Below, in pieces: positions 7,079 to 14,511 of a stretch of DNA of 64,000 nt. Source of the DNA: Gammaproteobacteria bacterium (GTDB taxonomy: Bacteria > Pseudomonadota > Gammaproteobacteria > Pseudomonadales > Azotimanducaceae); contig VXLJ01000009.1 of assembly GCA_009841635.1 (NCBI GenBank), positions 18,812-82,811 on the forward strand, written 5' to 3'. Position 1 is the stretch's first letter, and the number at the start of each line of letters is the position of its first letter. The translations under genes and the position numbers were made by a program. Under the pieces are notes generated by a model. The model had not been told where the DNA came from. It made no database searches and saw only the letters and a list, made by a program, of their open reading frames with translations.

Positions 7079-9124
7079 CTATTCGTTCGCCGCTACGGTT
7101 TGTAATTCCACAAACCTTCGGTACTGACCGCCGTCAATGGCCATAAGTTCGTCGTGGCTGCCTTGCTCCAGCACTTCACCTTGATCCAAAAACACGATGT
7201 AATCTGCTTGACGGATCGTGGAAAGACGATGCGCGATGATGACAACCAAGCGATCTTTCGCCGCTTCATGCAACGACTGCACAAGATACTGTTCTGTTTC
7301 CGGGTCTAGCGCCGACGTGGGTTCGTCCAAAATCAAGATCTTCGATTCGCGCAACAGGCCTCGTGCTATGGAGATGCGTTGCTTTTGACCGACCGATAGC
7401 TTGCTCATCGTGGTGCCGAGCTTCGTCTCATAACCTTCTGGCAAGCCGGCAATAAAGTCATGAATGCCTGCGACTTGGGCGACGCGAATGACCTCGTCCA
7501 AGCTAGCTTCTGGCTTGCCGTAACGAATGTTGTCCAGTATCGAAAACGAAAAGAGTTGAGTTTCCTGGAACACGTAAGTGATTTGGTCGCGCAAGCTTGC
7601 CAGCTCGAGCTCATTGACATCATGACCATCAATGAGCACCCGACCTTCGGTCGCCGCATGGTAGCGAGGTAGAAGATAGGCGAGGCTGGTTTTACCAGCA
7701 CCCGTAGGTCCTACAAAGGCAACGATTTGACCTAGCGATGCTGTAAATGACACATCGTTCAACGCCCGGCGTCCATCAGGATATTGCAACCCAACGTTTT
7801 GCAGTTCAACGCCACGTTCGATTGGGGGCAGCACGACGTTGCCGAGATCCTGCTCTTGGGGTAAATCCATGATGGCGAACACGCGCCGCATGCCCGCCAC
7901 GAAACTCTGGAGATGAATCCATAGTGAGGCGAAGCTATCCGCTGGACCGCGCATCCACCAGAAATAGAAGAAGATGGCGGCGTAATCGCCTGGCGATAGC
8001 GCACCGTCGATGATGTTCGTAGTGATCACGAAGAACACCGTAATGAAGATCGCCTGGAAGGCGAGTTCTTTACTCCGACCGATCAGGATGTCGAGCAGCA
8101 CCGTGCCGCGAAACCGTAGAAACGATTCTGAGCTGTCCGAGCCAAAGCGTTGGCGCTCATTTTTGTTGCCACCCAAACTTTGCACCGCCAGCATGTTGTC
8201 CATGCCTTCTTCGATGGTGCTGGTCACGATCGTACCGGCAGCCCGGCTTGCCTGATGGCGCCGTCGTACGAAACGTGAAAATGGGATCGAAATCAGGAAA
8301 TACGCCGGGAATAGCGAACCAGTTAACCAAATCACGGAGTCGACATGCTGGTACGCGCTCACCAGATTGAACATGGCTGCGACGAACACCGCCGTGGACA
8401 TGGTCGGCCGATTAATAACTTCATAAAAAATCTGGTTAATCGAAGGCGCGTCGTACATGACCCGATACACGGAATCCCCGATTCTTTGATCGTCGAGCAG
8501 CGTCATTGGGATGGCTTTGATCCGCTCGAATAGCTTGGATCGAACCATGTGATTCACGGTCTGGGTTAGCCGTGAATTCATCTTGTATTCGTAGTAGCCC
8601 CAGATACCACCTGCAAAACTATGGCCGCCGTGGGTGAGGTTTTCTTGGCGAGTCGCAGTGTCTTGCCCTTCAATCATGCCACCATCGGTGGTGTCATTAG
8701 CGCCGCCGGGCGCATAGCCCCCTACTAATACGATGAGGAACACCGAAATGATCGTGAGCGTGATCAGGATTTCGAGGGAGCTCACCGTCATAAAGTGATT
8801 GATCAATGGATGGAGCCAAATCGGGTAGCCGTCGGTGCTTTCGATGGGGGCGTTGAGCACGACATGATCGACGATGATCTTGGCGCCCCACGGCAACACG
8901 AAGACTGGATACATGAGCGCGCCGAATAGCAGTACCCACTTGATGAGGAATCGACCCCAGACGTAATTGATGATCATCCAGCCACGTGCAATGACCTTCA
9001 CCGTGTCGATGAAGCCAAGATCCCAATCCGAATCCAAGATGCTCGCGCGTTTGCTTAGCTCACGTTCAGCCTCGACATTGAATCCGCCTGGCTTGCGAAC
9101 GCTGTTTTCAGTCGGTTCGCTCAT
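7079..9124 (-). CDS. ABC exporter half A1 (TMD-NBD)
   Basis: 681 residues: a six-helix exporter transmembrane domain, then a nucleotide-binding domain. Walker A GPTGAGKT is at about 472-479, signature LSVGQ at 576-580, Walker B ILILDE near 596-601, and the H-loop His near 632. Residues 153-176 carry the A-type segment GQDTATRQEN...GGIWG, and 210-221 LDDQRIGDSVYR with MYDAPSI following. Its start overlaps the stop of half B1 by 4 bases (ATGA), so the two halves almost certainly form a heterodimer. Walker B is followed by Glu, so this half can complete a hydrolytic site. It is the last gene of a six-gene minus-strand series starting with a TonB receptor. The substrate is unknown. Confidence 0.92.
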   Translation of the reverse strand: MSEPTENSVRKPGGFNVEAERELSKRASILDSDWDLGFIDTVKVIARGWMIINYVWGRFLIKWVLLFGALMYPVFVLPWGAKIIVDHVVLNAPIESTDGYPIWLHPLINHFMTVSSLEILITLTIISVFLIVLVGGYAPGGANDTTDGGMIEGQDTATRQENLTHGGHSFAGGIWGYYEYKMNSRLTQTVNHMVRSKLFERIKAIPMTLLDDQRIGDSVYRVMYDAPSINQIFYEVINRPTMSTAVFVAAMFNLVSAYQHVDSVIWLTGSLFPAYFLISIPFSRFVRRRHQASRAAGTIVTSTIEEGMDNMLAVQSLGGNKNERQRFGSDSSESFLRFRGTVLLDILIGRSKELAFQAIFITVFFVITTNIIDGALSPGDYAAIFFYFWWMRGPADSFASLWIHLQSFVAGMRRVFAIMDLPQEQDLGNVVLPPIERGVELQNVGLQYPDGRRALNDVSFTASLGQIVAFVGPTGAGKTSLAYLLPRYHAATEGRVLIDGHDVNELELASLRDQITYVFQETQLFSFSILDNIRYGKPEASLDEVIRVAQVAGIHDFIAGLPEGYETKLGTTMSKLSVGQKQRISIARGLLRESKILILDEPTSALDPETEQYLVQSLHEAAKDRLVVIIAHRLSTIRQADYIVFLDQGEVLEQGSHDELMAIDGGQYRRFVELQTVAANE

Positions 9125-11658
9125 GTCGCTGCGGCTCCTGCGAGATCTGATTCCGTTTCGACAAAGGTCCGATAACGACCATTCGGGATTTGCATGAGGC
9201 TGGTGTGGTCGCCGCTTTCGTAAATGCGTCCGTCGTCGAGATACAGGATGTTGTCAGCGCGCCGAATCGTTGAAATTCGATGCGTGATAAGAAAAATGGC
9301 TCGTTGTTCACCCCACTGAGCAAGATTGGTCATGACTCTATGTTCAGTGTCCGCGTCCAACGCGGCGGTTGGTTCGTCCAGAATGAGAATCGGGGTGTCG
9401 CGGACGACTGCCCGAGCGATGGATAGCCGTTGCTTTTGGCCTGTCGACAACTTGCCGCCGCGGTCGCCAAGGATTGTGTCCAAGCCTTGCGGCAGGCTAT
9501 TGACGTAATCGTCCATACACGCGACTTTGATCGCCGTAGCGACTTGTTGGTCTGTCGCGTCGGGCGCGACATATCTGATGTTGTCGCGAATCGATAGGGC
9601 GAATAAGACGTTTTCTTGCAGCGCGATGGCAGTCTTTGCGCGCAGGCTGTCGACCGTGTAGTCGCGCAAATCGCTACCGTCGATGGTGATCGACCCTTGG
9701 GTTGGGTCATAAAGCCGGAGCAATAACCCCATCATGGTGCTCTTGCCGGAACCGGTTGGGCCTACGATGGCCGTGATCGAGCCAACCGAGCTCTTGAAAT
9801 CGACGGCACTCAGCACGGGTCTGTCATCGGTATAGCTAAATGCGACGTTTTTAAATTCGATGTCGCGTTTGAAGCGATCCAACGGTTGGGCATTGGGAGA
9901 GTCTTTCACATCTGGTTCGATGTCAAGGATGTCGAACACGCGCTGCAGACCCATGGCCATGTCCTGGGATGCAAGCCATTGCCGCATGATGTGGCGTACG
10001 TTGTTGGTCGTTTCGTGAAAACGGTCCCGCCCCCAATTGAAAGCGCCGAGCGTCCAGATGGTGAAGCTGAGACCGATGACGGCAATGAGTTCTTTTGCGA
10101 ACGCCTCATTGCCCTGATTTGCGTAAATCGCCATGGCGAATTCGCCTGTAAGGAGGATGCCGCCGGCGATGGTGAACATCAAAATCGTCACCAATGCGAT
10201 CATGAGCCGCACTTGGAATGCCGCATTGAAAGCGACGACGGAATCTTCTTCCATCTCTTGCTGCACGCGGTCTTCGACTCGATAAGCCTTGATCAATCGA
10301 ATCGCTGCGAATGACTCTTGAATGCGCGAGGTGATATCACTGGTCGCGGCGCGATACACCAAGCTGCGCGTCCGCATTCGCGGCATAGCCCAGCGTGATA
10401 GCAGAATGGCGGGAATAACGATGGTGACCGCGATCAGACCGATCGTAGGACTTAAAAACGACACGAGCACCGCGGCCAGAAAGTAACGCCATACCCCAAT
10501 GGAGCAAGTGACGAGCTGCCCGATCACCGCTGTGACCTGAGCGCTGTCTTGGTAAATTCGATATATCGAATCACCAGTGCGATGGTCGCTGTGATAGCTC
10601 AGCGACAGTTGATGCCAGCGTTCGACCAGGGCAAGACGCAAGTCTTGATTGATGCGTTGCATGATCCAAACGTGGTAGTAAGGTCGACTTATTTCGAATG
10701 GAAGCATCAATAGCCATAAACCGATCATGAGCCAGATGTACCACCACTTGATCACGTGGCGTTGCTCGGCGGACAAGGTTTCAGCCACGCCCCGCGCCCA
10801 TGCATCCTGTCCGAAAAACTCCGCGACGGCCGGCATGAGCGGGTCGCTTAAGAGGATGGATTGCGAAAGCATGTCCGTCATGACCAAGGCCATGGCGATT
10901 TCGATAAAGCCTTGAATGCCGAGTAGCAAATAGAAGTACGCCAAGTGGGCGTGCAGGCGAAAGCGATACTTGAACCGCTTGAATAGTGATGTGGATTCGC
11001 TCTTCGCATCCGTGGTTCGAACTTGCAACATCCAACCTAGCAGGACGACAACCGTGATGGCCGCCATCCACAGGTTGTCAAGAAAACCGTCGACAGCGAG
11101 CACGGCAAGCAAATTAGCGACGAAAACAGCGAAGGTGAGCACGATCACTGCTGTGCCTTGAATCCTGGCTTGACCGCTCGTAGCTGCTAGCAGCCAAAGC
11201 GTTGCAAGAATCGCGGCGACGCTAATGTAGAGGAATGGCGCCGGGTAATCAAGATTTGGCGGTGCCCAGCCGCTGAGCGGACCCAATGCCACCAATACTG
11301 TCGCCAGAATCGGCGCATACCAATAGTGGTAGCCATGGCTTGAAACGTTGTCGGCGATGACCGTATCGGTGCCGCGTTCTGGGTAGTACCACCGGCCTAG
11401 TAATTGAATGCGAATAAAGGGCCACGAACGCAAAAAAAGCTTGAGGATCGCGGTAAATGTATGCCGATCCTCACTGACATCGCGATCGCGTTCGGATGGG
11501 ATGGTGCCATTGCCGATGAATGGGAGCGCTCGCGACCGGCGCGTGTCGCCGGGATCCTTGTCCGCGTTGATCGTGCGCAACCCAATGAAATAGGTCACGA
11601 TGGGAATCGTGAACGCGATAACAAACGTGGCGATGGCCACGAGCATGAAAGGATTCAT
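9121..11658 (-). CDS. ABC exporter half B1 with extra N-terminal membrane block
   Basis: 845 residues, about 160-200 longer than B2 and B3. Residues 3-27 form an extra TM helix. After the elbow-like LRSWPFIR (about 77-83) there is an inserted block with four more predicted helices (about 113-130, 141-160, 168-190, 197-212) before the normal exporter TM1 near 238. The rest is standard: a segment GDSIYRIYQDSA, Walker A GPTGSGKS (633-640), signature LSTGQ (737-741), Walker B ILILDE near 757-762, H-loop THR near 793. It pairs with A1 downstream. The hydratase gene ends 23 bases upstream. The added helices may recruit a partner or shape substrate access; that is inference. Confidence 0.92.
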   Translation of the reverse strand: MNPFMLVAIATFVIAFTIPIVTYFIGLRTINADKDPGDTRRSRALPFIGNGTIPSERDRDVSEDRHTFTAILKLFLRSWPFIRIQLLGRWYYPERGTDTVIADNVSSHGYHYWYAPILATVLVALGPLSGWAPPNLDYPAPFLYISVAAILATLWLLAATSGQARIQGTAVIVLTFAVFVANLLAVLAVDGFLDNLWMAAITVVVLLGWMLQVRTTDAKSESTSLFKRFKYRFRLHAHLAYFYLLLGIQGFIEIAMALVMTDMLSQSILLSDPLMPAVAEFFGQDAWARGVAETLSAEQRHVIKWWYIWLMIGLWLLMLPFEISRPYYHVWIMQRINQDLRLALVERWHQLSLSYHSDHRTGDSIYRIYQDSAQVTAVIGQLVTCSIGVWRYFLAAVLVSFLSPTIGLIAVTIVIPAILLSRWAMPRMRTRSLVYRAATSDITSRIQESFAAIRLIKAYRVEDRVQQEMEEDSVVAFNAAFQVRLMIALVTILMFTIAGGILLTGEFAMAIYANQGNEAFAKELIAVIGLSFTIWTLGAFNWGRDRFHETTNNVRHIMRQWLASQDMAMGLQRVFDILDIEPDVKDSPNAQPLDRFKRDIEFKNVAFSYTDDRPVLSAVDFKSSVGSITAIVGPTGSGKSTMMGLLLRLYDPTQGSITIDGSDLRDYTVDSLRAKTAIALQENVLFALSIRDNIRYVAPDATDQQVATAIKVACMDDYVNSLPQGLDTILGDRGGKLSTGQKQRLSIARAVVRDTPILILDEPTAALDADTEHRVMTNLAQWGEQRAIFLITHRISTIRRADNILYLDDGRIYESGDHTSLMQIPNGRYRTFVETESDLAGAAAT

Positions 11659-11661
11659 GCG

Positions 11662-11680
11662 GCGCTCTTACTCTGAGCGC
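11662..11680 (-). promoter_or_regulatory. Hairpin over the B1 translation-start region
   Basis: A perfect 6-bp stem GCGCTC/GAGCGC with a 7-base loop fills the 23-base gap between the hydratase stop and the B1 ATG (11656-11658). There is no T-tract. It could limit ribosome access to B1 or protect an mRNA end, setting the ratio of enzyme to exporter. Confidence 0.3.
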
Positions 11681-11681
11681 G

Positions 11682-12494
11682 TTATGCTACTTGTAGCTTA
11701 TCGTTTACGTTGCAACAGATAGGAGCTAAACCACCAAGCGATACTTCGATCTGGGTGGCTTTAGCAATGGGGAAAACTTCTGCAGCGGAGCCGCAGAGCA
11801 CGGTCGCGCGAGTTGCAGGAGATGGCCTAGAACTGTTTTTAGGCAATTCACAACGCAACCACGCCAACGAGTTTAGGATGATGTGGCGCAGCTCCTGAGG
11901 CAACACTTCCGCGACTTGCTTGCCGTCCAGGCTGATAGTTAGAGGCTCTTGAAGCTCACACAATGGCACGCTTTCGTCAGCTACGACGAAGCCCGCATGT
12001 ACAGCGTTATTTGCGATGAGCACCGATGCTTGCAGCTGCGCACGGGGAATGGCAAAGTGATGCAGTTCGATCACAGGTTGAACGTTTTGAATCACCTTTT
12101 CCAGTGCTTGTGAAGAGCTAGGCAAGTCCCTTGGATCAACCGCAAGCCGCACGGCTAGTTCGCCTTCAATGGCTAAACCCGCGAAATGTCTGAGCTCGAC
12201 GGTCGCTGGGTGTGAAAGTTCGTGCTGCGCAAACAATCGACCCCAGATAGGGGTTTGGATACCGACTTGCGCTTGTATACGAGGTGACGTGCAACCGACC
12301 TTGTAACCGATGGGTCGCTCCCCCCGCGCGATTCGCAGCTCTGCAACACGTTGCTGTAGGACGTAGGAATCCGCGATGGCAACGTCGAGAAACGGACTTG
12401 AAATTAATCGAGGAGGCTTTTCATCCTGCGCGGCTAGCACGTCGGTGGCGCATTGAGTGAGATCCAATGCCACGAAATTGTCAGCTCGCGACAC
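11682..12494 (-). CDS. 2-keto-4-pentenoate hydratase-like (FAH superfamily) enzyme
   Basis: 270 residues with the MhpD/FAH-superfamily pattern: RPIGYKVGCTSPRIQAQVG, then WGRLF, and the metal-site region with the acidic AIEGELAVRL, followed by VQPVIELHHF and LIANNAVHAGFVV. Family members (MhpD, HsaE/TesE, and related decarboxylases) hydrate or decarboxylate 2-keto-enoates at the end of meta-cleavage pathways, using Mg2+ or Mn2+. The start overlaps the CMD gene by 14 bases and the gene is followed 23 bases later by exporter half B1. No extradiol dioxygenase or aldolase for a classical meta-cleavage pathway is nearby, so here the enzyme may act on another keto acid. Confidence 0.8.
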   Translation of the reverse strand: MSRADNFVALDLTQCATDVLAAQDEKPPRLISSPFLDVAIADSYVLQQRVAELRIARGERPIGYKVGCTSPRIQAQVGIQTPIWGRLFAQHELSHPATVELRHFAGLAIEGELAVRLAVDPRDLPSSSQALEKVIQNVQPVIELHHFAIPRAQLQASVLIANNAVHAGFVVADESVPLCELQEPLTISLDGKQVAEVLPQELRHIILNSLAWLRCELPKNSSRPSPATRATVLCGSAAEVFPIAKATQIEVSLGGLAPICCNVNDKLQVA

Positions 12495-12792
12495 CTATTT
12501 CACACTCAGCGCCACTACAAGCTTCTTCGAGACCATTGCGTTTGACGCCTTCAATCGCGGTGCGCATGGTGACGCCCGCATTGACGGCTGCCGCTAGATC
12601 CAAGGCCGCGCGAATGGTTTCGTATTCAATACCCTCATCGAGTGCACCTTCGATTCGACCACCGGTGCATGCGATGCAACCACGTGTAACCGTCACCGCC
12701 AAACCGACTAGATGCTTTTCGCGTTCGGTTAAGGCGTTGGTTGCGCCAGTGGCATCCAGTGCTTCTTTGACTTTGAAATCCGTCGCTTCCAT
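12481..12792 (-). CDS. Carboxymuconolactone decarboxylase/AhpD-like protein
   Basis: 103 residues, all-helical CMD/AhpD fold. It carries TEREKHLVGLAVTVTRGC followed by the redox-type motif CIAC and a His-less continuation TGGRIEGALDEGI, then ALDLAAAVNAG. AhpD-like proteins with CxxC act as small thiol peroxidase or disulfide partners; CMD enzymes open lactones. The CIAC motif favours the AhpD-like redox side. Its gene lies 56 bases after the PhyH-HEAT gene and overlaps the hydratase start, so it belongs to the same transcription unit. The partner is not evident from sequence. Confidence 0.82.
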   Translation of the reverse strand: MEATDFKVKEALDATGATNALTEREKHLVGLAVTVTRGCIACTGGRIEGALDEGIEYETIRAALDLAAAVNAGVTMRTAIEGVKRNGLEEACSGAECEIGVAS

Positions 12793-12848
12793 GTGTTGTT
12801 CCTAGTTGGGAATGATTGGTTGTGTAGGTGAGTGTGAAGAGGCGCTGA

Positions 12849-14480
12849 TTAGCCAGCGCGTTCTTTGGGTGGTTCGAACGAAAAGGCATCCCAGCGGCGC
12901 GGTTGCAGATACTGCACGGCTGCTTTAAGACCACGTGTGGTCCCTAGCGTTTCAAGACCCTGACAAAGGACCGCAGGTGTGTAGCCAGATTCATATTGCA
13001 ATGCTGCCACCATCACATCTTCGAGCTCAGCGGGTGGGTTAGGTGCAGTTGCGCGAGCTCTTAGTGCCCACGCCAACGCATATCTAGTTTGATTTTCGAT
13101 GGTCCACCGACCACCTAGATTCGGTTCGCCCATCGCCGCCATCTGCCAATCTTCACGAGATTGCGTGAGTAGATGCCGTATGCGTTGCAATGTCGCTGCC
13201 CCGTAGGGCACCCAGCACAACGCGTCCGCAGTGGCACGCACTACCTGATGCAGCTCGTCCGCAAGCAGTGAACCCGCCAAGTCCGCGTCGCTGGGTGAAA
13301 CTGCGTCACCTAGTTCACCCATCGCGTACACGGCATTGATCCGAATCCACGGATCGTCGTGGTGAAGGAGCTGTTTTAGAACGCCTAAACTCGGTCCGCC
13401 AATCGCCCCCAATGCGATTGCAGCGTCTTCCGGTACGAATTGCCGTTGGGAATATCGTCGCTGCAATGGGTCAGGGGACATGGCATAGTAGCCGGGGTCG
13501 TTTTGTGCCGGTGAAATATGGCGATCTTGCCCAGCGGTGGACAACAATTTGCTGACGAGGGGTTCGACTGCTATTTCACCCTTGCGCACGAGGTCATACA
13601 AGGCACCTAACCTCGTTTCGTTATCAGCGCTATCCATCGCCGCTAGTAAATCTGGCATTGATACCGACGAGCAGTCAGACTGGTCTGGCTTCATAGCGTC
13701 GCCACGTAACCAATCCCATAACGTCTCCCAAGCTTGCGGGATGTTTGTTGGGCTAAGTAAGTCTTGCGGGGCGCTCCAGCTGGGGTCCTGGCAATGCCAA
13801 CTTGGCCTTTGAGGTTGACGCATGCGCAGGGCGACAAACTTCAGCATGTAGCGAGTCTGTGCGGTGCGATTGGGCGTCCCGGCGTGGCCCAAGTCGAAAT
13901 CGGCAACGATGACGGTGCCTGCTTCGAGCGGCTGGTGAAACACTTGCGAAGCCTTGGCGTCGCGAAGCGTCGCATAGAGGTGCGAGCCGCCTAAAACACG
14001 CGTGGGTCCCATTTCGAGCGGCACATCGTGCGGGAAATAGAACACGTTAATCGCTTTGAAGGTATGCCAACGACTTCGCGCGGCCTTGGAATGCCCGTCT
14101 TGATGCCAACCCGAACCGGAGATTGAACCTTTGCCCATGACCGGCTGATTTTCAAAAGGATCGAAGTCCGTTACGTCATTCGGATCATCAAGGGGTTCAC
14201 TGTTATGTGGGAAACGATGGGGTGCCCACGCAAACTCTGGACCTAACAAACTCCGCAACGCGCCTACGACGCAAGGGCTCTTAAGCACCTTGTCGAGCGA
14301 AGGCACGCGAGGGAGTAGGTTATCGCCAAGCCATTTCGATTCGTTTTTTAGACTGAAATGCAGTTCTCGCGTAATTTCTTCATTGACTGAGGCAGGCACT
14401 TCTGCGTGTAGCACAATGAATCCGTCCGCAATAAAACGGCGGACCAATTCATCGCTAAGCAGCTGTGGCCTAGTATTCAT
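12849..14480 (-). CDS. PhyH dioxygenase fused to HEAT-like repeats
   Basis: 543 residues from the ATG at 14480. An upstream in-frame ATG at 14543 would overlap the TonB receptor gene by 32 bases and only adds a poorly ordered leader. Residues about 1-225 are a PhyH Fe(II)/2-oxoglutarate dioxygenase: His126-x-Asp128 in GWHQDG, distal His199 in DLGHAG, and Arg near 210 in QTRYMLKF. From about residue 265 to 520 there are HEAT/PBS-type helical repeats, for example AAIALGAIGGPSLGVLKQLL and WIRINAVYAMGELGD. Repeats of this kind usually bind a protein or a carrier. The gene lies 31 bases after the TonB receptor on the same strand. The substrate is unknown. Confidence 0.85.
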   Translation of the reverse strand: MNTRPQLLSDELVRRFIADGFIVLHAEVPASVNEEITRELHFSLKNESKWLGDNLLPRVPSLDKVLKSPCVVGALRSLLGPEFAWAPHRFPHNSEPLDDPNDVTDFDPFENQPVMGKGSISGSGWHQDGHSKAARSRWHTFKAINVFYFPHDVPLEMGPTRVLGGSHLYATLRDAKASQVFHQPLEAGTVIVADFDLGHAGTPNRTAQTRYMLKFVALRMRQPQRPSWHCQDPSWSAPQDLLSPTNIPQAWETLWDWLRGDAMKPDQSDCSSVSMPDLLAAMDSADNETRLGALYDLVRKGEIAVEPLVSKLLSTAGQDRHISPAQNDPGYYAMSPDPLQRRYSQRQFVPEDAAIALGAIGGPSLGVLKQLLHHDDPWIRINAVYAMGELGDAVSPSDADLAGSLLADELHQVVRATADALCWVPYGAATLQRIRHLLTQSREDWQMAAMGEPNLGGRWTIENQTRYALAWALRARATAPNPPAELEDVMVAALQYESGYTPAVLCQGLETLGTTRGLKAAVQYLQPRRWDAFSFEPPKERAG

Positions 14481-14511
14481 TTTTGGCAGGCTGTCAGTTT
14501 TCGGAGCTTGG

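Noticed and set aside
9886-10314. A 142-residue plus-strand frame inside exporter half B1
   Set aside because: Antisense to the conserved exporter transmembrane/linker region; the sequence is His- and Glu-rich in a way that mirrors the opposite codons.
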